64,000 nt of DNA from positions 62,001 to 126,000 of the forward strand of contig ML978134.1 of assembly GCA_010015805.1 (NCBI GenBank), written 5' to 3'. This stretch comes from Rhizodiscina lignyota (Eukaryota > Ascomycota > Dothideomycetes > Aulographales > Rhizodiscinaceae). A program made the translations under genes and the position numbers. The number at the start of each line of letters is the position of its first letter. Position 1 is the first letter of the stretch. Under the pieces are notes generated by a model. It was given only the letters and a program-made list of their open reading frames with translations. It was not told where the DNA came from and did not search any database. Positions 44,089 to 53,410 of the stretch are shown piece by piece.

Positions 44089-46962
44089 GATAGAACGAAG
44101 AATAGATGTGGTGCCACCGTCAACGCCTGCAAGACGGAGATTAAAGAATGTAGTGAATGTTTGAAACTCTAGTCAGAAACCCGGCCTTTGGCATCAGGGA
44201 TAGGTCGCGATCTTTGTACTACAGTGACTACACTCAAACAGCTGCCCCGCGGCGGATTATCCTGACGCTGCGCCTTAGATCGCAGTGAAGAGAGATGTTG
44301 GTCGTCCTATACCGGAAGATGCCAATTGGGTGAGATGTTCTTGCAACGCCATTGAGGAGGGTTCGATGGAATAGAGAATTGGCTTCTGGCGGCTACTGAA
44401 CGTACAGCTGAATGCGCCTCGAGGAAAAATGCGTTCTCGATATGCCAGCAGAAGTCCCGTACTTTTGGTTATGGAGTGTTGGACGGGACTTTCTGCTCTC
44501 AAATACCGACCTTCCAATGAGTGTAGAGGATTAAATCGCATCTTCACGATGCTAAATCCTTGCTCGAGCCCAATGAGAGGTTGTGTTAGAGGCGTTTATC
44601 CTCCATGAGAAATATCATGCAGGATTGCGCAGCCATCGAGCCACTCAGAAGGAATCGCTTTGCCGGATCCGGTTTGGAGGGTGCAACTGAGCGCCAAGCG
44701 GATGGTGGCTGAGAGGTCCAAAATTAGGCGCTTGTATTGGAGGACAGCATGCCGACCCGCAGCCGCGGGACACGTGCTGCAGAACACGCAGAGAAAACCA
44801 TGAATCGTTCTAGGAGCGACTCTGATGGAGGTCTGCCGTACTGGCGCTTATTGGGGGTTGACGCTCTGTGAGTCCGTTTAGCACAGCCTGAATGGGCTTG
44901 GTATGTCTTTTAGCAAAAGACGCTCCGGGGACTTGACAGGGGGGTGTTGGCTCAGCCCACCACCCCCTGTCAAAGTGTTGCGGCATCAGTGGAATCCAGT
45001 CCAGGACCAGCCGCTGGGAACGCTTCTGGAAGACAGAGTTTGGCGCGTACCAACGTCAAAGCCTCCGATGTATTCGCCACGCCAACTGATCATCTCTGCC
45101 GAATCTCTGGGCCTGGTACATTCCTCACCTGACGAGACGATGCTATCGCCGAAAGCTCCTCTCCAGCTGCGACATGAAGGAACAAGGGAAGCTTGGAACG
45201 AGGAAAGGTTGAAGCGGCACGGGACTGGCTGTTCCAGCTCTCCACAAGTGCCGCGCGAGAGAAAAACAACCGCCCCAGGAGCATCGACCCGATCTAGCCG
45301 CGACGTCTCGGCAGAACGACATCGCTGCGAGCAGTTTACCTTGTTGTCCCTTCTGCAGCAAGTTGCAGTTGATCGACGGGGAGCGCTTCCGGAATTCCTA
45401 GCTTCCTCGCTGCTGCAACAGTTCGCAGGCACCAACCTGTCAGACGACGAGGCTGTTGCTGGCCCACGGCAACGGCCCAATCCGAAGTCATTTTTGACAA
45501 GCGCCCCTCGTTTAGCGATGCGAAGTCGCGTCTAGATTTCCAAGCAAATGCGGCATGCTCATTCGCAAGTGCTCGATTATCGACGCTGACGGCGCGTCCG
45601 GGCGAAAAGGAAACGGTGGACGTCAAGCAAAGAGCCTGCGTCCGTGCTATCAAGATCTGATGGATCATGGAGCTAGGATCAATGCGTCCGGGTACTCCCG
45701 TCGGCCCGCTACTGCTTCGCTGTCGTGTCACGTCCTTTGCCTGCCCCTCCACATGCATCGTTCTGCTGCGCGCGGCAGAGCGATGTCCGTTCTGGACTCC
45801 ACCTGGTGGGGTCGATACCAGAGAATCAGACCTGGTGCGGAGTTCATATTCCGCGCTGCCAACTGCAGACCAAGACCGGAAATCAACGTCTCCGTGGAGG
45901 TGGAAGGGGAACAAGGAAGAAGTTGGGAGGTGAGAGGCTATGTGCCATGTCCCCGCCTCAAAGGGAAGGGTACAGCCATAGCATCACGTGATATGCATCA
46001 AAATGCAATCGTTTGAACTTCGAGTACCTGCATCAGATAGATGAGGTGGTTACTGAGAAGGGAACAGAAAAAGTACCTGCATTGAAAGGAAACAAAAATA
46101 AATCCGAGTGCTGCCGGTGAGGCATTCGACGTCATGTTCCACAGCAGAAGGTATGTCAAGATTCCTTACTCAGTGGAGCACAGCCCCAGAGGAACGCGGC
46201 GTTTCACCACGTCAATATCTGACCTTGCATCGAATCGATAAAGTTCCTGCAGAGCCTGTATGCGGATACGGAGGGAAAAAATAGAACGATGAAACAATAG
46301 TTGCACGTTTCGTGAAGTTCCCGAATGGGCCTTTGCGCACCGGACGGGCCACGAGCGCGCACGGCTTCAAACATCCCACGAGTACAACACATGGCATCTC
46401 CGCATCTCCAGCCTGGAGTCGACCACATCTCCACTCGGATGCTTCGAGAACATCCCGCACGGCATAATGGCCTCCACGCCGAACGTGGCGCACATACCCT
46501 CATGATTGACGGCAACGCGCCCCTCGGTGTGGCACAGGCATTGCTTTCGCGCTGGAGAGGCTGATCTCGGGGCGACCGTGTGCTTCGCGGGTATCAATGT
46601 GCCGGAATGTACTCCAGATACATCTATTCAAACTGCGACACCGTCAGAGATAGTACCTAAACCCTAAACGGAAAAGCCGCACTCCAGAGGAGGCGACCAG
46701 AACACATTTTCCAATCCCAGCTTGAAGGTGTACAAGCACTCCTTTCAGTCACGTCCACCTACGGCTAAAAGCCATATCGGACCTCGTGGAGTGTTGAGAT
46801 TGCATAGATGGCAGCTGATCAGCCAAAGACGAGTCGCTGTAATCTGGGCTCTCTTGGAATGCATGAAGCAATCATGCGGATGTTTCTCTAGCAGTTTAGC
46901 TATCTGTTAATCGTTGTGCAAGGCTAGCATCTACGTTAACAAAACTCTCATCCTAATCGTCC
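44089..46962. other. 2.9 kb intergenic region
   Basis: Promoter side of the zinc-cluster gene followed by a GC-richer stretch (44.9-46.0 kb) with long open frames on both strands at once (for example 210 codons rightward and 192 codons leftward). That pattern is expected of GC-rich non-coding DNA. None shows a domain or splice structure. A near-perfect inverted repeat lies at 44933-44973. Confidence 0.5.
44933..44973. repeat. Near-perfect 41-bp inverted repeat
   Basis: The left arm TTGACAGGGGGGTG is mirrored by the right arm CACCCCCTGTCAA, around a short GC-rich loop. It lies ~850 bp upstream of the leftward zinc-cluster gene in otherwise unassigned DNA. It could be a dimeric protein-binding site or a hairpin. 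Nothing ties it to a specific factor. Confidence 0.75.
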
Positions 46963-47702
46963 TCACATTTTGGCACCAGTGCAGCAAGTAATTGTCAGCT
47001 CTGGCTTCCAGTCTTTCCCGCTGCCTCTACGTTCTGCCATAACAAGCTCACCAGCCGCATCCAGTACCTCCTTCGCATCTTCCCAAGGCATGTTCGCTGC
47101 CTTCAGCTTCTTCGCTATGTCCCACAGTCGATGGCCGATATAATCTCGATCCCTGCGCCCAAACCCTCCAGAACAGAATCTACGGTTGGGGCTTACATCC
47201 CACACTCCGGTGTACCAAGTCTTGATGTATTCCACCTCTGCGTCATGCTTCGAAGGGCCCTCCAGGTCCTGGTGATATCCTCGGTTGAAGCTAAAGTACG
47301 TGAAATGAAGTGAGTGCTTTTGGAAAAATTTGAGTATGGGACCTATTTCGCGATTGTGTGAATACGAGATAAACTCATTCTCGGAGAAGAACAACGTCCG
47401 TGCCTCTCGTCTAACTTGTCGGCATGTTCGTAGCAGGGCGGGCTCCTCAACTGCGATTTCTTTCCATATTGCCAGCATTCCGTTGCTGATCAGGACATGT
47501 CGGTAGATCATGTTTCGAATCTCAGCAGGAAGGGTGAGAAGAGTGGTAGGTTCATGCTTCAGACCGATTGTGTCAGCATCATATTCATTTTGTGAGAAAG
47601 TTCACTTACGTTTGCTTCGACTTGCGTCGTCGCCATTTCGGCAGCCGATATCGTCTCCTTGTATTCAAGTACTGGGCCGTTCGCTAATGCGTTGAACACC
47701 AT
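46963..47702 (-). CDS. F-box-like/2EXR-type paralog A of tandem array
   Basis: Two exons: 47702-47610 and 47556-46963 (228 aa), joined at VEAN-HEPTTLLTLPAEIRNMIYR. The LPxEIRNxIYR helix resembles the F-box-like opening common to large uncharacterised families of Dothideomycetes. It is followed by EPALLRTCRQVRREARTLFFSENEF and a C-terminal HRLWDIAKKLKAANMPWED. A TATA box at 47772-47777 places the start at MVFN (47702) rather than at the upstream in-frame ATG at 47762. F-box-like proteins can recruit substrates to SCF ubiquitin ligases, but this has not been shown for this family. Two intact relatives and one decayed relative lie to the right on the same strand. Confidence 0.78.
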
Positions 47703-48022
47703 ATCGAGAGATGCTGAAGATATATTGTTTAGTGGAGTAACGGTCAAGAAAGAGCTCTGCACCGCGTGATATTTATATTTCGACTCGAAGTGTTCATACT
47801 CTAATGTGTCAGAGGCAGTACAGCGTCCGGTGTGCTAGCTGGAGCCATTCTTCACCTCGTCATGAAATACACTGTGAAAGGGACCATGGTATTGCATTTC
47901 TATTTACATGACATGTGCTCTTGTGTGTCCCCAACCCCTCGAATTATTGTCGTCATGTTCTGCACCTTCAATGCAGCAAATTGAAGCAACTATCACCAAG
48001 AATCTGCGACTCGTTTCACGCT
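47703..48022. other. Spacer between paralogs A and B
   Basis: A 320-bp promoter/terminator spacer. No gene was seen. Confidence 0.55.
47772..47777 (-). promoter_or_regulatory. TATA box of paralog A
   Basis: TATAAA on the minus strand, 70 bp before the chosen start codon. Confidence 0.4.
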
Positions 48023-48712
48023 TTAAGGTTTGTCCTCCGCTGCCCGCGTGGTGCTGCAGCACGAATCCGATAGTTTCATCTTGTAGTCCCTACGCGGATG
48101 TCCGGTCACTGTGAGATCCCCTGCGGCTTGAAGTACTTTTTCCGCATCTTCCCATGCCATGTTACCCTGCTTCAGTATCTTTGCCATGTGCCAGAACCTG
48201 TGCATAACCCCAGCGCTATCTAAGCGCACAGCGCTCGCAAGCGTAGAGCAGTGTTTATCCACCTCGTGTCTGATGTTGCCCAAGTACCACTCCTTTATGA
48301 GTAGCATGTCGTCTTCGAATTGGGAAAGGCCAGATGCGTTTCTTCGGGCAACCGTATATCGTTCGATTTGTAATCGCACGCTCATGCCTGATCTGAGCAA
48401 GCGGTGATTTTTCGCCCACTTCAAGGTTAAAGCCGAACCTCCAGGCATAGGTATCGAAAAAGTGTTCGCGTTGAAGAAGATTGCGCGAGCTTCGTGTCGA
48501 ATAAGCCGGCAAGTTCGTAGTAGCGGTGGCTCTTGAGGTGCGGTGTCTCGTGTGATCTCCAATGATGTTGGTTCGAGGAGCACCAAGCGGTATATCTGGT
48601 TTTTGATTTCCCCTGGAAGATCCAACAGCGTGCGAGGCCCTTTCGTAGTTTCGTGCATTTGGGGATTTGAACCCTTCGAGAACATCGCGCTGGCAGTGAT
48701 GGTGTTTGCCAT
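48023..48712 (-). CDS. F-box-like/2EXR-type paralog B of tandem array
   Basis: A single exon of 229 aa. It has the same plan as its neighbours: a short variable N-terminus, RTLLDLPGEIKNQIYRLVLL, then PPLLRTCRLIRHEARAIFF, a divergent middle with EDDMLLIKEWYLG, and MHRFWHMAKILKQGNMAWED near the C-terminus. The end is Ser/Cys-rich (SDSCCSTT), as in the other copies (TCC or SCC). The intron of paralog A is absent or replaced. Function is unknown. No membrane segment or signal peptide is seen. Confidence 0.8.
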   Translation of the reverse strand: MANTITASAMFSKGSNPQMHETTKGPRTLLDLPGEIKNQIYRLVLLEPTSLEITRDTAPQEPPLLRTCRLIRHEARAIFFNANTFSIPMPGGSALTLKWAKNHRLLRSGMSVRLQIERYTVARRNASGLSQFEDDMLLIKEWYLGNIRHEVDKHCSTLASAVRLDSAGVMHRFWHMAKILKQGNMAWEDAEKVLQAAGDLTVTGHPRRDYKMKLSDSCCSTTRAAEDKP

Positions 48713-49541
48713 GTCGAATTTCGAAATGGGGAGTTGTGATCAGTACTATCAATTAGGGTGGTGAGGTAAAGACCGTAAAGAGGGAAGAGATAAAGGATTA
48801 GCGGCTCGAGTGCGGTAATGTGTAGGTATCTTACTTGGTGTTACACGCCACTGTTAGGCTTTCCATTACCACCCTCGAATAGGCGCGCCAATCTTCAATG
48901 GGATTTTCGAATGGGGCATCATGAGGGCGAGCAATTAGCCCCCCTCGATATCGTTGAATGGCTTGATTATGAAAGGGGTCCTGCTCCGTGAGATGGGCAA
49001 CAACATATTTGAAGCGCACGTTCAATTTGATTTAAGCATTGGTTGTTCTTGGTCTACGGCCTGCTGGACTTAACGGCCAATATGTAGAGACTATACACGT
49101 ACATGTCGTTTTGTTTGGAATAATGCAGCTCCGGTGCTATGCCTGGGTCTTGCTCTTCGGAGCAGAATTGTAAAGCTTCCTTGATTTTGAATTGTATGAA
49201 TTAAAGAGAATATGGGCTACAACTGTTCGAACCGAGTTTGCTTTACCCCTCAAACAAGATGAGAGCATCTTCGAACTTTTGAAGAAACAGATTCTGGAAA
49301 CTAAACAAGTCTCGCTCACAAGTAGCAGAGAGCTGGAGTTGATGTATCCACGCTTGCTTGGTTTTGTGAGAGCTGGTTCTGCTCTTGACGCTCAATAACT
49401 GTGTAAACATTCGCAATCCGCCCAGAGAAACATTCAATGCACTGGTCACACATGCTCTCCACACACGCTCTCTACGCCCGCTTCCGTTTCTGAATGTGTG
49501 AAGTGCTTCCATTCAAGTACTAGTCACGTAAGTGCCTTTTT
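48713..49541. other. Spacer between paralogs B and C
   Basis: No gene was recognised. Short frames of 60-90 codons on both strands show no resemblance to the flanking family. Confidence 0.5.
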
Positions 49542-50315
49542 TCAATGTTCGAATTGACTCATGTTCCAACCTTCTGGCATCCTGGTGCAACAAGACTCCA
49601 TCTCCTCCGTCTTGAAGTCGGAACCGGGCTCCGACATCGCAAGCTCTCCAGCGTTGTCCAAGACGGCCTTTGCGTTCTCCCAAGACATGTTGGATGCTTT
49701 CAGCAACTGGGCGATGTCCCAAAGCCTATGTCCCACCGCCTTGCAGTAGCCGCGAGGGTCGGGGCAGTAGCAGTCTCGCGTAGACGGCTTGAACAGGATC
49801 TCCTCCATATACCATGCCTTGATATAGATCAAGATGTCGTCGAATCGAATGCATCCACGTCCTTGGACACGTGTTGGATAGAACTTGGGATAGAACTCCT
49901 TGAGGTTGTGGGCTCGGAAGAAGTTGAGGAACGGTGCGATGCTCTGGTGCCGGTCGATCACACGGAAGTCGTTCTCTGAGTACCAAATCATTCGTGCTTC
50001 GCTGCGAATCGTACGGCACGTGCGCAGGAGTGCGGGCTCTTTTGGAGGGTAGGCGGCGCTGATGGTGATGTGGTTGTCTTTTACCAGCACGGCCCTGTAG
50101 ATGAAGTTGCGAATTTCTCCTGGAAGCGTGAGAAGAGTGCGTGGCTCGTTGTCCGTGTTCTCATCTGCATTGCACTGAGCGTTGCGGCGCCAAAGTTTCA
50201 GTTTCTGGCCGGTGTCTTGCGACGCGCCCTCCGACGCGCGTGGAAGCGCGTTTGTCTTGGACTTCTTTTTGTCTGCGGCTTGTTGACCCTTCGCCTTGGA
50301 TCGTGTGATAGCCAT
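49542..50315 (-). CDS. F-box-like/2EXR-type paralog C of tandem array
   Basis: A single exon of 257 aa. A lysine-rich N-terminus (MAITRSKAKGQQAADKKKSK) could act as a nuclear localisation signal. Then come RTLLTLPGEIRNFIYRAVL, EPALLRTCRTIRSEARMIWY, DDILIYIKAWYMEEIL and GHRLWDIAQLLKASNMSWENA. The C-terminal ESCCTRMPEG mirrors the Cys-Cys end of paralogs A and B. The strong LPGEIRN block makes it the best match to the family core. Its role is unknown. Confidence 0.82.
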   Translation of the reverse strand: MAITRSKAKGQQAADKKKSKTNALPRASEGASQDTGQKLKLWRRNAQCNADENTDNEPRTLLTLPGEIRNFIYRAVLVKDNHITISAAYPPKEPALLRTCRTIRSEARMIWYSENDFRVIDRHQSIAPFLNFFRAHNLKEFYPKFYPTRVQGRGCIRFDDILIYIKAWYMEEILFKPSTRDCYCPDPRGYCKAVGHRLWDIAQLLKASNMSWENAKAVLDNAGELAMSEPGSDFKTEEMESCCTRMPEGWNMSQFEH

Positions 50316-50769
50316 GCTGGAGATTGGTGGCTTTTGTGATCGCTGTGCTGCGTGGCTGATGTTTTGAATGGAGGGAGAAGCTTGAACAAAAGAAGAGAGA
50401 AGTCGGAACCCGTCTAAACAGGCATTAGTAAGCCCTGCAAAGAGTGAGGCCGCCGCTGTGAAGCGTGAGCGCGTTGGTGTTGGTCCGTGTTATGTGAATG
50501 AATGAAAGGACAGCGCGTAGAGCGGAACAACAAACTAAATTGTGAACTAGGCAGCAAGAGGAGAGACACTACCTTGAAAACACTGCTTCGCGACAGCGAA
50601 TCTGATTTTCCCGGCTTCATTCATTGTCCACCTGCAATAAGTGGTTCACGGTCACTCAAAACTTGACGGTGTGCGGCTCATATTCATGAAACGTTCTGAG
50701 ACACCTTTTAGCTCTTCAGCAGTCTCTTGTGCAGCAGTATTCAGACACATCCGGCTCAACATGCAAAGG
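50316..50769. other. Spacer upstream of paralog C
   Basis: Promoter of paralog C and the degraded 3' end of the decayed paralog D. No separate gene is supported. Confidence 0.5.
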
Positions 50770-51506
50770 CACAGACTCCAGATGTGAAGCAGGTCTGCGG
50801 CTGTATCAAGGACTCTTTTTCCAATCGCCCACTTCAGCTCCACTTTTAAACGTTCTTGCAATATCCCAAAACCGGTGCCTTGCAGCTCGTCGATCGATAC
50901 GTGGACGAAAGTAATGAACTCCATCCTGTACCAGCTGAAGTTGCGCCCCTTCATGATACCATCTCTTAAGACCTACCCTCAGATTCTCCTAAGCGCTCGG
51001 CCTGTGTCCGTAATCAACTATTTTGTCACCATTCTTGATACGGATGGGGTATCTGGATTCGGGATCGTACTTTTCGACCCACTCGATCGCTGGCATCATA
51101 TCCCAGTTGATACAGGGAGTATAGAACTCGTTTCGGGTAAAATACATTTTAGATGCTTCTTCTCGAACAATTGGGTAGGTCTGGAGTAGCGCAGGGGGCA
51201 TGGGATCCCTCATGTACGGACGCTTCTTGTCCTCTTTTTTTCCTCCCAAGAGAACAGCAAGAGATGCGATTTCGAACCGAGGCGGGAAGCTCCAAGGAGC
51301 CTTTGGGCTTCCAATCCTGGTAGTCATTAGTTAATCAGCGTTGAGCTGTGAGATGGCAGAGGTACACCAACTTTGCCAGCTGAGGCGTTTTCTTGCCGCT
51401 GTTTCCGTCTCCTCATCAACTCCTTGATCTCATTTTCTCGTTGATCTCTTTCGCTTAAAGAATCAGTCATTTCTTCTAGTATCTGTCGTAGCAGGTATGC
51501 AGGCAT
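50770..51506 (-). pseudogene. Decayed paralog D of the F-box-like array
   Basis: A start at 51506 (MPAYLLRQILEEM), a charged N-terminus, and a credible 49-nt GT-AG intron with an ACTAATGAC branch just before 51310 lead to GSLELPASVRNRIS, the LPxEIRN block. The next conserved block, PALLQTYPIVREEASKMYFTRNEF, is in another frame, so the frame shifts near 51260. A TAG at 50989-50991 then precedes LKRWYHEG and RHRFWDIARTFKSG, which match IKAWYMEE and HRLWDIAQLLKAS of paralog C. Another frame change near 50825 is needed to reach VLDTAADLL. With several independent lesions it is a dead copy rather than an assembly slip. Confidence 0.72.
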
Positions 51507-51594
51507 GGCTGTGCCGATACAAGACCATTGTTCCGTTTTGCAATTGTGGTTGCGCGTCGGACTTTTAAAATCACTGCAACGGATGGAGTCAATG

Positions 51595-52046
51595 TCAGGA
51601 TATATACCCCATTGCCTGCCTCCACCAGAGAAGAATACTTTGCAACTCCATCTCAGAAGCAAATTCTTTCACAGTGGGAACTTCGCAAAGGCCGATTGAT
51701 CTATGGCTGATCGTAGTGGCGGTGCATGTGTCCCGCCACTTCGTTGCTGGGCGTGCGGCCAATTGAAAGTCCTTATATCGTAATTTCTTCTCACGACATT
51801 TAGGATCTTATCGCGACCGCAACAACGACGTTGAGTGGACGTAACGTACCTGTACGACTGATACAAATTCTTGGACGCTGGTTTCGCTTCCTTCACAGTA
51901 CATGATTCCAGGCGAACCGCCTGATCTCAACAATACGCTGCAACTCAATCGTTCCGCTGCTTTCTTTAAATGGGCCACCTTCTTCCTCGACGTGATGTGG
52001 TGCGTGCGAATGAGCGCATTGAATAGCGGAGGCATGTCATGAGCAT
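51595..52046 (-). CDS. RWD-domain-like protein, C-terminal part (5' end not found)
   Basis: Two exons can be supported: 52046-51850 and 51786-51595. They encode LFNALIRTHHITSRKKVAHL, then GGSPGIMYCEGSETSVQEFV, then after a 63-nt intron KLRYKDFQLAARP and LWWRQAMGYIS. That order (HH, SxxKK, GxPGxxxxEG, LRYKDF, WWRxxMGY) is the C-terminal module of fungal RWD/DUF1115-type proteins, which are loosely linked to RNA processing and protein-protein contact. No N-terminal RWD domain was found upstream within ~1.3 kb, so the gene is either truncated or has an unrecognised 5' exon. The upstream AG at 52047 is the assumed acceptor. MPPLFNAL at 52035 is an alternative start. Confidence 0.55.
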
Positions 52047-53410
52047 CTGCATACAAGATGTTTATTATGAAGCACCTCGATTGGAGAGAAGAACGACAAC
52101 TCCTTAGACGAACGCGATAGTACGGAACCGATGGGTGTTCGCTACCGTTCGGACGCATGGAGCCGAGACACAGGGTTCTCTTTGACGACGTCGCTTCAAC
52201 CCTTTTTCTTTCATGGCTTCCTTTATGTCTCACTTCTATCTAATATCACAATTTCTGTTCAATTTCTCCAATGGCTTCTCGTTTATGCCTGTAGACGCCT
52301 TCCCTCAATGAATATGCAAGAGATCGGGGTAGTCTGCTAAAGACATGTCCAGAAGACTTGACGACATCGCCCAGGGCGCCCGCAAGCCGTTCACTGGCCC
52401 CTTGAAGGTTTAATGTGTCAATGGACGTTGTTACAGCAATCAATGTGACTTCATGTTGAACTGCAGAACCTATCCGGCTGCTCCTGCTTCAATGTATATT
52501 TGGATCAGGTGGCACATTCATCGGACGACAGAGCAGTCTGCGTAACACTACCGCATGCGAAGCCCGTCGTGTATAAACGCCATGCACATACATACGTGGC
52601 TCAGGATGCCTCTTGGGCTTGTATACCTTGCCTTTATTCGAAGCATTGTCACTGTCTGGACTGACTCTGTTGGGCCCTGCTCCCCCGCACATTCTCTACG
52701 CCTATACTCCCATGCTAATACATGACCGCTCAATTTCGTTAGAACGTCCAAGGTCTGTAACCCTCCAGAGAACTCTTCGGCCTACAGATCGTGCTGATGG
52801 GGGTGCTGTGCTGCGGCGACTGCGAGGATACTGGATGCCAGGTCTGAACTTCTTGTGTTCACTTATGGAGGTTTGAATATCAATTACTCAAGGATGCTAT
52901 TTCCCACATTCATACCATGTACGGGATGTGAGCTTGTTCTGCAGTTCTTTACGACCTTCGGTGAAAGTGACTTCAACGAACTCAACAGCGTGGGAATATG
53001 CAGTCGTTGATGTCGATAGCGCTTGTTACTTCTGCTCATGATGCTTAACGAACCCCGTTGATTCTTTAACTACGTATTATAATCGGGGTCCTTGCGCTCT
53101 CCGTAGACCGTAGAACAAATGACCCTGGAAGTTGCATTCATACCGCGTAGTGCATCAGTCAGATGTAGATGCCTTTGATTCACTTTTCGGTGTTCTGTTT
53201 TCATCCATCATCATCGTGTGTTGTTGGGGCCATCATCGCGCCTGCTTGTTTTGGCTCCTTCCTCCATCAAAACATTTCCGCGCGCTTCTTCCCTCTTCCG
53301 CACAACAACATCAAAAACCTCTTGCACCACACGCGTCGACTTCCACCTTTACACCTCAACTTCGCAAACTTTTGTTACGATCAATGTTCTTTTAGTTACG
53401 AAAGCCGAAA
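52047..53410. other. 1.36 kb intergenic region, no gene recognised
   Basis: Upstream DNA of the leftward RWD-like fragment and the promoter of the rightward SH3 gene. No domain was recognised in any frame. Any missing 5' exon of the RWD-like gene should lie here. Confidence 0.5.

Noticed and set aside
44903-45535. 210-codon rightward open frame as a gene
   Set aside because: It overlaps equally long leftward frames in GC-rich DNA and has no domain, splice extension or recognisable composition.
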